Below, one piece after another: positions 52,101-64,000 of a stretch of DNA of 64,000 nucleotides. The notes under the pieces were generated by a model. It saw nothing but the letters and a program-made list of their open reading frames with translations. It made no database searches and had not been told where the DNA came from. The translations under genes were made by a program, and so were the position numbers. The stretch covers positions 68,291,300 through 68,355,299 of the forward strand of contig NC_134415.1 in NCBI RefSeq assembly GCF_030867145.1, written 5' to 3'. This DNA comes from Opisthocomus hoazin (Eukaryota > Chordata > Aves > Opisthocomiformes > Opisthocomidae). Each line of letters begins with the position of its first letter. Positions within the stretch are counted from its first letter, which is position 1.

Positions 52101-54514
52101 ATCTCCATGCAAAGTGCGGAAGTTACTCTGTTTCAAAAAGGAAGAGATCATAAAAATGTCTTAGGGAACGGTATACGTTTCAGGCTATATTTCTACTGGT
52201 AATGCAACCATATGTACAAAGTACTGTTTTCTTATGAACTGGCAAGATTTTTTTATGTTTTATTTCTATAAATGGATAAAGCATAACATTTCTTTTCAAA
52301 TTTACACAAAAATGCCCATGCAAGCCTATGAACCTGTTAACAATTTCACATAAGGTCACCAAAGCCCAAACACCAATGAATTTTCCTTTGCATAAATCTC
52401 TAGGGTGTGAGAACTGCACTTCCTTCTATGTGCAGCTTTAATTCTGTGATACAAAGATGGTACACAGGGCCAAATCTATCCCCTAACCGTCATTCTGTCA
52501 ACTTCACTACTAGTTCTCTTAGTCTCCAGTGCAGGCACCGGTTCATGTAACTAGGGAAGGGAAAGCAAGAAAACTTAGCCCACAATTTTCCACCAAATTG
52601 GTCAGAAATGCAGACATGCTTTGAAGTAGTTGATGACTAGGATCCCTGGCTGAACTTAGGGAGTTGGGGAGAAGAAAACTTCCCATGCTTGTTCCTGTGA
52701 GCAACAAAAAACACAACAGGTTTAAAGAGGCCTGTGAAGCCATGAGATCAGCTAGCAGACGGATGTTACAGCCTCTGAGGAGAAGGAGAGGGAGCACAAT
52801 GCTTCCAGAAGCAGTTTATAGCAGAGTTCATGTCATGGGGTATGACAGAAGCTGTATGGTACTGCGTAGAGAATTAGCACTGACAAAGCTGGAGACACCG
52901 CAACGTGAAGAGAGTACCCAGGCATCAGTGCTAAGGGAAGAATAAAGGGCTGAGAACCAAGTCCTTTCCTCACAGAACATTTTCAGTTGGTTATTCCTGT
53001 GTGATCTCCATACTTTCATCTGTAAATGACCCACTACACTTATGAATGCTTAATATTATGACAGCTGAACAAATAGTAGGGGACTTAAACAAGACTATAG
53101 CAAAACCACTTTGATATTTGGTTTCTTAGAGTAACTGCAACTTCAGACACCATTACCAGAAAAGTTTGGATAAAACTCAAAGATGTGATCAAGATCCCAT
53201 GTGTTAAGATGCCGTACAAATACTGAACGAGAAATACAGTTTTTGTCAGCCTGATAGGCAAGGATTTTTACGCAGAAGGGGCCAACTTTTATCAGCTGGG
53301 TGGGGTGCTTTTCAGGGGGAGGCTAGACATTTTGGCAAAGAAAAATACTAAAGAATCTTGTGAAGGAGGACAGCGAGTTAATTCCAGGTTCAAAGAGATA
53401 GTGCTATGGTTTAACCAAAGATACAAATCTTGACACTCAGCCTGGTCCCACATCTTCATGTAAGACAAATATTGCTAAGCTACGTTTGGAGTGTATGTGC
53501 ATATACTGATCATCTAAGATATGAGGGAAAAAACATCGTGTGGTGGTTTGTGTTTTTTTGGGTTTTTTTTGTGTAGGCTTTTAAAGCTTCCTTTTTTAAA
53601 TAGTTACAGATTGAAACACTCTTTGATATGTGTCTTTAAAACTCCCCCACTGTGCCTATAAATCAGACAAATGGTCCATTGTCTGCTGTTATTCATACCT
53701 GCGCTTAGCAGCACTTTTGGTGGAGAAAATCAGCTCAACACTCAGTTAACGCATGGCATTTCTGTAATAGTAGAATCTGGGAATTTCCACTGCCTTGTCC
53801 CACTTACCTGCCCTCAGTAGTAATTTGTGTACAGCACAGTGCGAGTTAGAGACTCTCCTTGTATAAAGTCACTACGGAAGGAACACTGACTATTTTTCAG
53901 ACGTCACCAGTAATTTTGTGCTCTAATCTCAGGTTTAACTATTTAAAAATAGACACAAACATTTAGCCATTGCCAGGCATTTGGAAATCGTTGCAAATAC
54001 AGGTAAATATCCAGACAAAATTATTCTGGCTAGAGCATTTCTTTTACGTCTTCATGTTCAGAATGCTTTAAGATTTCTGAAGGGTACGGAATATAGTTCA
54101 TTTACGCTAACTTCACTTCTTACTAGCATAATGAATTAACCCAATTGGAAGACACAGGGGATGATCACAGACGACAATTCCACTATTATACAAACTTTTT
54201 GCAAGTCTGAATACATTTTTTAAATACATAGTGGTTTCCATGTGAATTAATAGGTGAGAAAGAGAAATTCAGCACGTTTTAGGACATACTAGTATTAGAT
54301 AACAATAACCTCTCTGATAAACACAAGGGAAAAAATACACATGCTCCTTTCAAACTGTTTCACTTTCCAACTCCATTATAGAAATATTTTCTATACAGTT
54401 TACAATTCTGGGGTCTCTATGGGTTTCACTATGAAACATGCTCCTTTTGCTGTATTTTTTTAAACAACTACTAATAAACATTCTCTGTTTTGAAAGTCTG
54501 GCTCAGCAAAGATG
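49196..54514. other. Intergenic DNA downstream of ENPP3
   Basis: An AT-rich region with a 20-base A run at 49408-49427, a T-rich stretch near 53548-53572 and no identifiable gene. The frames at 52543-52945 on both strands are short and show no known domain. Confidence 0.6.
49408..49427. repeat. Poly-A run of 20
   Basis: Twenty A residues on the plus strand, about 210 bases after the end of the recognisable CR1 fragment. It is not clearly a retrotransposon tail, because CR1 does not end in poly(A). Confidence 0.9.
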
Positions 54515-54718
54515 ATTTAATTTACCTTAGGTAATTTTTATTCAGTGGCACAAAACACTTGACTGAAGAACATGAATTTGAAAAAAGAAATTAGCTTCTC
54601 TCAGTGTGTTTTCCCATAGAAGAGCTGTAGTCCTTTTTCCTACATACTTTAGCAAGGAAAAAAGTTAAAGCACTTAAATTTGCTTTGTTCTAAGCACTGA
54701 CACTTTTTCAACAGATAC
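54515..54718 (-). other. ENPP3: ENPP3 3' UTR, with poly(A) signal candidate at 54537-54542
   Basis: On the minus strand an AATAAA hexamer (54542-54537) lies about 177 nt after the ENPP3 stop codon. Cleavage 10-30 nt later would end the transcript near 54510-54525. There is no strong GU-rich element after it, so the true end is uncertain. Confidence 0.4.
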
Positions 54719-54892
54719 TCAGTTAGTTTCAGTCTCAAATATTGGCAAATATGTCTTTAGCTGTAAGATGTTGGAGATGGGTTCCTGTCTTTCCTGGTAA
54801 AAGTCAAGCCCGGTTAGCAGCTCCACATCCCGAACACGTGCAGAATGAGCCTGAACTCTTTCTTCAACCCATTCAGAAAGCGTCTTATTTTC
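54719..54892 (-). CDS. ENPP3: ENPP3 terminal coding exon
   Basis: This exon has 57 codons plus the TGA stop (54721-54719). It encodes [20 protein letters not shown], then [20 protein letters not shown] and [17 protein letters not shown]. The acceptor is [25 protein letters not shown] is nearly invariant in ENPP3. Confidence 0.97.
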   Translation of the reverse strand, partial: ENKTLSEWVEERVQAHSARVRDVELLTGLDFYQERQEPISNILQLKTYLPIFETETN

Positions 54893-57800
54893 CTGCCAAA
54901 ACAAACAAGAACAACGTTCAAACACATAAACGGCACTCTGTTGTTTGGCGGTGGTATTAGACAGTAACCAGTGTTTGAACTGGTTTGATGGACTAAAAGT
55001 CTCCAGCTGGTAAAACTTCATTCAGGTTTTCCTAGACATCTTTACAGCCTTGCATTTAGGGATCTCATTTAAACAGAATCCAATAGATGTCCCCTCTCCC
55101 CACCTCCAAAGGAACAGAGAAGAAAAAGTATGCTGAAATGGCAGGTATGACTTCAAACTGCAAGGTACATTTCAGTCATGGTTTAAAGACAAAAGGACAG
55201 CTTGAGTTACAGTATAAATTAGCTGCAGTGCTCAGGCTAGCCAAGCAACAGGCGCCTGACAACCTGAACAAAGTCCTTGCAGCAGCTCAGTCCTGGCTGT
55301 TGGACAGCAATAACAATTGCTAGATCGACAGGGAAAACAATGGAAATGTAAGGACTAATCAATCAAAAATGTTATTTTTCAATTCTTTTACTACAAATAT
55401 TTTTTGCAAAGAGATGGTAATTTGCTTTTCCGTTACCAATATCTGCTTCTGACACAAACGGTTCATGAAATTAACATCACCGCAAGACACAATGAATATA
55501 AAGGGCAACTGTGTTTGGGGTTTGTTGCTAAACTTCAACAATAACAGATGTTAATTTCTAAAGTGCAAAGACTAATTCATTCAAATTACTTATTTTGTGT
55601 ATTTAGTCAACTCTCAGCTACCAAAAAGATCGCTGGGCAGTTGTGGATTAGCCTGCAGAACCATCCAGCTGAACCCCTACTGTCTAATTTCTGATAAAGG
55701 TGGAACGAAAGATTGAAAGAATTCTTCTAGCTACACTGAAGGGAGTAATACTCAAAACCCTCTGATACCTCTGGAGTAAGCTTATCCTGCAGCCTCCCAT
55801 AAAGCCATCTCATCACCCTGTTGGCTGTGCTGCTGTTCTCAGCCCTTCTTAGGTGACAGCATTTCCAAGCCCTCGAATCAAACCCTCCTTTCTGCTTCTT
55901 CCTTGCTTCCTATCAGCTCATTAGTTTCCAGCTACCTCTCCTGGAGCTTCCTGCTCTCCTAGCCATCGTTTTAGCTCTCATCTCACTCTCAACTTATGGG
56001 GAATGAATTAATTAAACATTTAGACTTCTAAAGATTCTCCAGATGACTGGATCCCACTGGGAGTCAGTTCACAAAGCTCACTGGCCCATAAGAGCGTAGA
56101 AGTATACTTACAGCACAGCTTTCTGTGTTGTCAGGTCGATGAGGAATGATAAAAGACAAAACATCCAAGGAGCCTGAGCAGTTCAGTGGTGTGTAGGACT
56201 TGTCCTTGCAACTAGTCAGAACCACAAAGTAATGGGTTGGGACAGGGATTTCTGTATTGTTTACATGCCTACAAAACAAATATTAATTAAGGGATTTATC
56301 TAGATACCAAGTACTAAAACCACTGACGCTGTTAGTAATTTATAGAACTTAGCATAGATCTTCCACTACTATATGACTTTTATTTATTTTATAATTGAAA
56401 TAAATACCTGATGGGATAGATAGCCTCACTGTCTGTTTCATAAACAACCGAACACACATGGATTAGTCCTTTTGCTACAAGCAGTCCCACTGAAACCAAC
56501 AGGATCACTTGCATGGTCAACACTGCTTTGCCAAAGCCAGAGATCTCTACATCAGGAAGAGGCAGCATAGAGCATCGTATTTGCCCTTCATTACTTTAAG
56601 AATTTCAAGCACATGAAACTGAATTGGAGAAGAGTGACAAGAAAATTAGCTTCTGGTTCCTTGCCAGTAAGAAATGCCAGAATGATGACTTGTGGCTATG
56701 TGCTACAGAAACCAATTCAGGATACCTGATTGAAAATGTCTGCCTCCCTTTTCTGGCTCTTTCATGAACATGGTCACTTTTGTGTATAAACTTATGCAGA
56801 GTTGAAAGCTTCCCAAGTTTGCTGTACCTCTTCAGTATTCAACAAAACACCATCACTGAAATCATTATACTGCTTTGTATGACTGACTAATCATTCTGAA
56901 TAAAACACACTTATTCCAAACTGCAGACAACATTATGTGGTCGACCAGGTATTACAGCATTCTGCTTGGAATGAAGTTCTAGCCTCTCCTCCCTCCCACC
57001 CTCCTACTTCGTGGCAGAGCGGATTTTCTCATTCTCAAACCATTTTTGACAGATGTGGTATTAAGTCTAGCCTTGAGTAAAACAACTCCAGTGACAGATT
57101 CAGCTGTGCAGATTTCCCAGCACTTTTCTACTACGTAAGTGTTCTTACTGTTACAAGGCATTTTCCCTATATTTGGAACAAAAAGTTGTTTGTTCTTACT
57201 CTCTTTTTTCCTCCTGCCGTCCTCATTCACTAACATAAATCATTGATCTTTATCTTTTATACTTCTCTTTTATAGATTTTTTTAATGTAAGTCTTCCCTT
57301 ATTCATGTTTCTATGCACAGATGAATTTTTAAATGTATTTTGTTATGCTACCAGAGCTCACTAAAATGTACGTAGAACTTGTCAGACCTGCAAGCGACTT
57401 GTGTAAGCCATAGCTATGCAGAGGTACTGCTCAGGAATGTTACATGTTACATTCCTAGTTACACGATTCAGTGAAGACAAACACAGAAATCTGATCTTTG
57501 ATAAAACACATCAGTTTGAGACAACAGGGACAAATAAGAAACAGATGAGCGAGCACAACATGAAAGTGAGAAAATTGTGCTTAAATACGTCTTTTGCGTA
57601 TTTAGATGTCCTATATTATCCCAGTATTTCTGTTGCAGAGGCCCAGAAATCTAGGCATAAGCTTGGGAAGTAAGTTACTGGTCTGCATCTGTGCGTGTGT
57701 ACATAGATACACATGTAACTGAAAGGCTTTTTTCTCTTTACTGGAACTTCAACTTCTACAATACTGTATCTGTCTGCAAGAGTAGTTGCTGTTGTGTGAG

Positions 57801-60226
57801 TAACAGTGGATGTATTATAAAGGGAATACTCCATTCTCCATGTTACTTGTTTCTTGTTCTTTTTGAACAGAAGTTTGTTTGTGACAGTTACAGTGGGAAA
57901 TAATCTGGAGTTCGACTTCTGGCTTTCCCATGTACTTACTGCTGAATTTCGTCGAGAGTATCAAAATGGCCATCGTAATTGTAATCAAACACTGGTCCAC
58001 TGACAACATTTACTCCGTTCCTTTCTCTAGCATACTTCTGAAGAAGCTCATTGTGGAAATAGTCCCATATGTCTGTCATTAAAAGAAAATATAAGCATAC
58101 TTAATATAAATTTGAAGTTATTTCACCACTAAAGAACACATTTCCTTTTTCGCTACAGATGAATAATAGAAAGTTCCAAACTAAACTGCCTGTAAAATCA
58201 ACGCTTTGTTTCATAAAATTTGGATTTCGTCAGAAGGGACACTCTCAGTCACCATTGAAAGAGGCACAGTAAGTGTTATTATAGCTCTGCAAGGTCTCTT
58301 CCACTACCGGAGACAATACATTCAATATGAAGCTGGAGCTACTGTTCTAGAGCTAAGAGGACATTCGTTTCTGGCCTATCTGCTAGCACCTGCGATGGTG
58401 CCAATTAGTAGGAACTGAGATAATAGCTTTCTGAGAGGAATATTTACCACCTGAGAGTTAGTCTAACTCTACAGAACTCATGTCAAATATCAATAGGCAA
58501 CTTGGCTTATTTCACAGACGTTATTTGAGGAAATACAATTTGTAGGATATAAGCTAGTGAGACTATTTGAATATTTACAGTTATCATGGCAAAAAAAACA
58601 GATAGGTTGGGGCGGTTGAGGGCATCCCCTGTTGATATACCTCTTGCTTATGGTCTAGAGTAACTTCCTGTAAGTGTAATTCTCTTGTAGAGTTTTCCTT
58701 GTAAAACTGGGTTTTTCATAATGTCTTTGATTTACTTTGAAGATTAAAGCCACTTAGGCTTTCTGGATCTCTGTTTTTTATATGACATGAGTAAATGAAT
58801 AAATGAGGTCAGAATGCATTAGAAAGGTAGTTCGATCATTGCTTTTCCTCTAGCTTTTTCCTTATGCAATTCCTCTTTCTATCTTTTGTCTAAGCAAATG
58901 AGCCTAGGCCTAAGAGTAAAACAGGACGATAAGCAATTGTAGAACATTTCTTATCGGTGATTACGAACAAATGTGACTCAGGCTGGATGGAAAGAATTAA
59001 TGTAGATTTCTGCACTTGTATAATAGAAATATCTGCCTGAAGTAAAGATTCCAAGATTAATATTGTCTGGTTTGAGTTTCCGCTTGATGGAACAGACACT
59101 GTAACAGGACATTGTTTAAAAACTTTGTCCTGTCTTCTCTTGAGACCTTGCAAAAAGAAAGAAAAAGTGCCATTTGCATTCACCTTGGGCGTTTCTCCAA
59201 GGGGATATTTTCATGAGAGTTTCATAGTTCACATTTCATATTAGAAAAGCACAAAGGAGATGAAGAGAAAATTCAAAAGTAAACAGGTACACCTAAGCAG
59301 AGGTCAGACGCAACTATACACAGAAAAAAATTTAACTTATGCAAGTGCATTTTAAAATTTCACACTTCTACTTTTAAAACAGTTTTAAATATATTTGCAC
59401 AAGATCTGGATATACTGCAGGCCATGCATAAATGTTTTAAGTCCCTGTCATAGCTTTATCAAATCCAGAACCTTAATTACAGAAAATTAATCAATCAAAA
59501 CTTTGCAACCTACCTCTGAAAGCTCTATACATGGGAACAATATTGCTGGTGAGTAAGGCATCATACTGTTCAAGAGCAGATGAATTGAAGTCTACGTTAA
59601 AGAACAAATTAGAAATTAATGAAATACTTTACAAAGACAAATTTGATTCATATGTCACTGTAAATTGCAGGTGCATGTAATTCAGCTACATTTTATATTT
59701 GAGCATGAGTGTATGATCCTACTGCAAACATATATCAAAATTTATTTATACAATCTGTTCAATAAATTAATTATGAAATTTTACAATAGGAAATTAATAT
59801 TCATACAGAGAATGAGGGACAGCCCTTTACTCCAACTCTTTACATCTTTCCAACCAGTTTTCATCACATTCAAGTTGTTCTATTTTTCAAATAAAATCTT
59901 AAATGTTCTAAACTGAAAATAATTAGGTACAAGTCCGGCTGTTGGTCAGTCTACAAACACTGGAAACCTTTTTCTGCCCAACATGCTGATGCGAAGAAGT
60001 CTGTTTTGGTATTTGGGTATATGTTTAAACATAAACCCACATCCATCTGATTAAGACTTTCTAAGCTCTAGCTATAAAAAGAACCATGCTCACTGGGAGG
60101 ATAGAGGAAACTGCGGACGAAGGCCAGCCCTTCTGGGTAGTTGGAACAATTTTGGCTCCGAGCAGCAGGGATTCTAACATCAGCCCGCAGACAGTCTGAA
60201 ACAGTGGGAGGAAGCAATGTGTTTTC
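54719..60226 (-). CDS. ENPP3: ENPP3 gene, 3' part (last five coding exons): ectonucleotide pyrophosphatase/phosphodiesterase 3
   Basis: Exons 60226-60094, 59591-59514, 58072-57940, 56268-56112 and 54892-54719 join in frame: 675 nt, 224 residues plus TGA. They encode the C-terminal part of the nuclease-like domain. ENPP3-type landmarks are [27 protein letters not shown], the calcium loop DYNYDGHFD (D-x-N-x-D-G-x-x-D), [20 protein letters not shown] and [28 protein letters not shown] and [10 protein letters not shown] at the end favour ENPP3 over ENPP1. N-glycosylation sequons lie at NCS, NSS, NNT, NCS and NKT. Known for the family: a type II membrane ectoenzyme that hydrolyses extracellular nucleotides and nucleotide sugars (CD203c in humans). 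The nuclease-like domain is not catalytic but stabilises the enzyme. Membrane anchor, SMB and catalytic exons lie right of base 64000. ENPP3 is directly upstream of ENPP1 in the same orientation, as in mammals. Confidence 0.95.
54893..56111 (-). other. ENPP3: ENPP3 last intron
   Basis: Intron with GT-AG ends. A 78-codon plus-strand frame (55087-55323) is present but resembles nothing I know and is probably fortuitous. No repeat family is recognised. Confidence 0.88.
56112..56268 (-). CDS. ENPP3: ENPP3 exon, second from the 3' end
   Basis: This 157-bp exon (1 nt plus 52 codons) encodes [20 protein letters not shown], then [20 protein letters not shown] and [12 protein letters not shown]. The acceptor is TTTTGTAG and the donor is GTAAGT. 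The conserved [10 protein letters not shown] strand and IPHRP block are present. Confidence 0.97.
56269..57939 (-). other. ENPP3: ENPP3 intron between the second- and third-last exons
   Basis: Intron with GT-AG ends, AT-rich. No exon or repeat is recognised. Confidence 0.88.
57940..58072 (-). CDS. ENPP3: ENPP3 exon, third from the 3' end: EF-hand-like calcium loop
   Basis: This 133-bp exon encodes [20 protein letters not shown], then [20 protein letters not shown] and EIQ. The Asp/Asn ligands of DYNYDGHFD are intact. The acceptor is TTAATGACAG and the donor is GTAAGT. Confidence 0.97.
58073..59513 (-). other. ENPP3: ENPP3 intron between the third- and fourth-last exons
   Basis: Intron with GT-AG ends, AT-rich. 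Nothing recognisable inside. Confidence 0.88.
59514..59591 (-). CDS. ENPP3: ENPP3 exon, fourth from the 3' end
   Basis: This 78-bp exon, too short for most ORF searches, encodes [20 protein letters not shown], then YRAFR. YDAL(L/I)TSN and VPMY are ENPP3 signatures. The acceptor is AACGTAG, with a poor pyrimidine tract, and the donor is GTAGGT. Phases fit both neighbours. Confidence 0.93.
59592..60093 (-). other. ENPP3: ENPP3 intron between the fourth- and fifth-last exons
   Basis: A 502-bp AT-rich intron with GT-AG ends. Nothing else is seen. Confidence 0.88.
60094..60226 (-). CDS. ENPP3: ENPP3 exon, fifth from the 3' end
   Basis: This 133-bp exon (44 codons plus 1 nt) encodes [20 protein letters not shown] and continues to FLYPP. 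Its start, DCLRADVR, is conserved with human ENPP3. The acceptor is TTTTCACAG and the donor is GTGAGC. The preceding exon was not found in the 3.8 kb to the right edge. Confidence 0.93.
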
Positions 60227-63200
60227 CTGTGAAAAGGAAAAAACCAAAAAGTATTACACCCACGGCTGTGGCTAACCCAGTGCTTTGTATGGTTTTAACT
60301 TTCTAGAACAGACTTAACTGAATTTTCTCCTATTTTCTTAGTGAATCAGGTCAATGCAAGTAATGGACACTGATGTTTTCTGCCTAGTGTTTTTCCTCTA
60401 CTTCTGTTTTTAGGTAATTCGGGGAAATCCTTATGCAACATGTAAAATTGTAGTAGCAAAATAAGGTTATACCTTAGGCAAAAACAGGTGACAAGTTTGG
60501 CTCATTTGTCATGTTTATATATTTCTGGAAACACAAACTTGATGTCACATCCTCCTGGAAAGCAGCTAGTATATAACGATGACACTATCACCTCCTCTTA
60601 GCATCTAAGGATGCTATCTCCATAATAAGATTCTGTGTTGCTGAAGAGTTAAAGCTAAATAAATTCATACTATATTCAGTACATTTTACTGCCTAGCTTC
60701 ACTAGCTTCAACTGAGACATGTTAACATGCTATGGTCTGGCCAAAAGTGACTCTGAGGAGTATAATTGTTTCTATAACCTTTTTTTTTTTTCTATAACTT
60801 TTTCTGTAAATTTTATCGTAATTTTATGATAGCATTAACTAAAACATCAGAATATGCTTTTCTGTGTTTAACTGCATTTTCTTTTTCATACTCCTTTACA
60901 TGTAATTCATTTTCATTTTGCTAAGAATGGAACACATTTATTTGCTTTATACCTTTATAAACAGTAGTTAAACATCTAAATTGATTTTCAGTACATTGTT
61001 TATTTTGATCGGTTAAAACTAAGCAGAAAGAAAGAATTAGAATGTTCTTCTTGTGCCTCCTTGTACTCCTTGATTTAATTTCTTTACTTACTTTTGTGAG
61101 AATTCCTGTAAATGCCCATATTATGGCCAGGTTGTATATTAATGGAAAATACATATTCCACATGGAATGAAATATAAAAGACAAAAGACTGCCTTTGCCA
61201 CCTGAGCAGATAAGCTGTCATTGTCAAGCAAATGTAAAACCCAATACAAAACCGACATCCAATTCATCTGAGCAATTTCTCCTTTCTAGTGTCCAAATCA
61301 GTAAGGCAGGGTTAATAGATCAGGGTCACTGAAGAAACCAATATTTTAAACTTAATAATTGAGCTGTGATGTTCAACAATGGCTTCAACTTCAGTATGGC
61401 CCCTGAAGGGAAACCTGAATCAAAGTAACAAAGATCGGAGTAAACATGCCAAGGACTGTCCTGAAGAGAACTTCATTCTTCTCACTAAATACAATAGTCA
61501 CACCTAATGTTATTCAAATAGAGCAGGGAATCTACTTTTGACCTATATCATGAATCTGGGTTATTAATAGCACTCACATGTTCTCAAGCTTGAAGCGATG
61601 AGGACACCACTCATATTCAATACAGTGCATAATGAACCTACAAACTCTCAAAATACTGAAAAAGCAACCAGTCAAGAATACTTCAGTTTCTTTTTTTCAA
61701 GGTTCTACAGGTCAGCAAGTAAGCAATATCAAAAGTTCTTGAGAGATGAGAATGGCTATGTCTGCGTCACCTTTCAGTACAATGAGATCAACAGTTAACG
61801 CATCCCCAGATTGCAAGTCGTATTGCTAATACTCTGTGAACTAATATAACCACTCTGTTACAAACTCTCTTCATTTCTTTTACTCAAAATAGAGGATAAG
61901 CTATTTTTAAACAGATTATCTATGAATAAGAAGAATAGAAGCTGTTGATAGTGCTCATTTATTAAGAAATGGGATCTTGACAGTGATAGCCACCACCTCA
62001 AAACCTCAGTATCAGAAAAAAACATTTGTCACCAATTCAACTGCTTTATCCTTGGCTCCTTGTCTTTCAGGTCAAAGAACCATAATGTCTTCTGAAGAAA
62101 ACAGTTACAACTACAAAATGGCTTTGCCTATCACATCATGCATTACTTTCACTGATGCAGGTTATTGTCTTTTGACTAACTAGTAATTAATGTCAAGGAG
62201 CATGAGTTATTTGCATTACATGACAGACTTTAAGCATCTGCTGTGGTCTGTCATGTCAGCTTCAGCCACCTCCAGGAATCTTTTTTCAGTAGTCAAGAAG
62301 AAAAAATAGTAAACCACAAAAAACAGAACTCCCGTAATCCCCAGTACACTGAGCTTTAGTTCCCAAAACCCCAGTGATTTATACAAGTCTCATTGCTGTT
62401 TTCATCCCATTGCAGGATAAATCATATTGTTATACCTTTTAATACATTTTTATAGTAAAATTCTGTGATTCTGTATAGCAAAGCTATTTAAATTCCACAG
62501 GTGTCTGCAAGCAGGTGGAGGGACCATCTTTTTGCAGGAAAATCTGCCTTCCAGAATCTGCCTGTCAGATGAGTACAAAACCTCAAGAAAATAAATGTCC
62601 TTCAAGCTTAAATTTTCCTTTGATTGAGAATACTAAGTAACCAAAATGTTATCTGGCAGTTTATTTAAGAACTGTAACCATGTATTATTCACAATATCCA
62701 TGATTTTGATATCACATGCAGGTGCATTAGTACTGCATGGGCTTGATCAGCCATCCAAGTTTCAAAACTTTGAAATCACACAAAACCAGCAAAACTCTAG
62801 CCTGTGTCATCTATTTTACTGTGTAAGTCCTGTTTAGCTACCTAATGTCAATAAGTGCCCCACCTTACAAATTGTGTAAATCACTACACAGACTTTACCC
62901 ACAATATAAATAACCTAGGAGGCAACAAAAATTCTGCATAAATTGCAGGTTTCTGTAATTCCCAAGTATTGTAGTCAAAGCTTACAGTTAAAGGCATTAG
63001 CTCTGTCCTTCTGTCCTTCCACTGCTGTTACAATCTATAAAGCTTTTTTCACTTGATTAGTACACGTCATTATAAAAAAACTGTGATGTCAGCTTGCTGT
63101 GTAAGGTAAGTCAGTGAGTGAGGTCTTACACTTAGAACCTTTCACCGTTGTGTCTCTGAGAGCATTACAGAGGAAATGTATTCCTTCCTGTTCTTTCTGC

Positions 63201-63594
63201 AGAAAACATACCTCACTCTAATAGTCTGCTGTGAACTATATCCTCCAATACTTCAGTCTTGGTCGTTTGCTGCTTCCCACAGTGTTGCATAAATCACTAT
63301 AAGAAACTCCCATGAATATGTACTTCTGTTGAATTAGATGTTACATTGAGCAAGAACTTTCTTTATACACTTCTTTTCCAACTGAGAATTTGGTTTTCAA
63401 CGAAGGAAAAAGTCTGAAAAGTTACCAGCTTTTTTTGAGCTTTTTGCTGCTGGTGCTGAAATATTAAAAAGACCCCAGCTCTGACGGGACTTTAATTTCT
63501 TCAGAGCCAAATCAGAAAAAAACCTGCCCACAATTAACTGGTTTTCATTAGAGTAATGCACTTTCATAGTAAATTTTCAAATCTGTTTAACATC
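60227..63594 (-). other. ENPP3: ENPP3 upstream intron (partial)
   Basis: AT-rich intron sequence between the fifth-last exon and the CR1 at the right edge. It includes a short T-rich tandem, TTTCTATAAC, near 60770-60806. I searched for the expected upstream ENPP3 exon (with a MP-x-W-x-SYTV-like stretch) and did not find it. Confidence 0.75.
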
Positions 63595-64000
63595 TTTTCA
63601 GCGACATGGACAGTGGGACTGAGTGCACCCTCAGCAAGTTTGCCAATAACACCAAGCTGTGTGGTGTGGTTGACACGCTGGAGGGAAGGGATGCCATTCA
63701 GAGGGACCTTGACAGGCTGGAGAGGTGGGCCTGCGTGAACTGCATGAAGTTCAACAAGGTCAAGTGCAAGGTCCTGCATGTGGGTCGAGGCAATCCCAAA
63801 CGCAAGTACAGGCTGGGCAGAGATTGGCTCAAGACCAGCTCTGAGGAGAAGGACTTGGGAGTACTGGTGGATGAAAAGCTCAACATGAGCCAGCAATGTG
63901 CGCTTGCAGCCCGGAAAGCCAACCGTATCCTGGGCTGCATCAAGAGAAGCATGACCAGCAGGTCGAGTGAGGTGATTCTGCCCCTTTACTCCACTCCTGT
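63595..64000 (+). mobile_element. CR1 LINE fragment running off the right edge
   Basis: On the plus strand this is CR1 ORF2, starting abruptly just before GTGAGACTGAG-like sequence corresponding to the ECTLSKFA(D/N)NTKL block. It continues through the [16 protein letters not shown] region and [20 protein letters not shown]. The RT box reads FANNTKL, so both catalytic Asp are Asn. The 5' end is truncated and the 3' end lies beyond base 64000. Its orientation is opposite to ENPP3. Confidence 0.88.

Noticed and set aside
55087-55323. 78-codon plus-strand frame in the last ENPP3 intron
   Set aside because: Helix-like composition but no known family, no splice or promoter context, and it lies antisense inside an intron.
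60921-61184. Possible upstream ENPP3 exon near a CATATTCCACATGG sequence
   Set aside because: The translation does not match the expected ENPP3 stretch and no phase-compatible splice pair frames it.
1-64000. tRNA, rRNA, CRISPR array or bacterial-type operon
   Set aside because: No tRNA B-box-like core with a foldable cloverleaf, no rRNA sequence, and no regularly spaced direct repeats were seen. The window is vertebrate genomic DNA.

Overview
This is vertebrate nuclear DNA, almost certainly from a bird. It holds CR1 LINE fragments with the avian 8-bp 3' tail repeat, a solo retroviral LTR of a type I recall from neoavian birds, compact GT-AG introns, and parts of two adjacent genes, ENPP3 and ENPP1. 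Both genes lie on the minus strand, head to tail, in the order known from mammals (ENPP3 upstream of ENPP1). No bacterial-type features are present.

ENPP1 (61-31277, minus) is present from its start codon through exon 8. The eight coding exons join without a frameshift: 861 nt, 287 codons, every intron GT-AG. They encode a short cytosolic tail, one membrane segment (type II), two somatomedin-B domains with 8 Cys each, and the start of the catalytic phosphodiesterase domain, including the metal-binding Asp (D200) and the nucleophile Thr (T238). Later exons lie left of base 1. Exon 1 sits in a strong CpG island (about 30.7-32.0 kb, with a second GC-rich block at 32.28-32.48 kb). Intron 1 is 16.4 kb and holds the solo LTR (15669-16236) and an old CR1 (about 27235-27765).

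ENPP3 (54719-60226, minus) is present only as its last five coding exons: 675 nt, 224 residues plus stop. They cover the C-terminal half of the nuclease-like domain, with an EF-hand-like calcium loop. The upstream exons lie right of base 64000; I found none in 60227-64000.

The 23-kb intergenic stretch (31.3-54.5 kb) is mostly AT-rich unique DNA. It contains a CR1 with a near-intact reverse transcriptase segment broken by one nonsense codon (about 35774-36958, minus), a second CR1 fragment lacking its 3' end (about 48402-49195, plus), G, C and A homopolymer runs, an 11-bp tandem repeat carrying CACGTG E-boxes at 42.85 kb, and an 85-codon minus-strand ORF with a signal-peptide-like start just after an acceptor-like site (33600-33872). 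A third plus-strand CR1 runs off the right end (from about 63595).

Both gene products are ecto-nucleotide pyrophosphatases/phosphodiesterases: cell-surface enzymes that split extracellular nucleotides such as ATP into a nucleoside monophosphate and pyrophosphate. I found no convincing undescribed system. The points most worth checking are the small signal-peptide ORF, the E-box repeat, and lineage-specific changes in ENPP1 (sorting motif, PSKTF nucleophile loop, Asn at the position of human K173).
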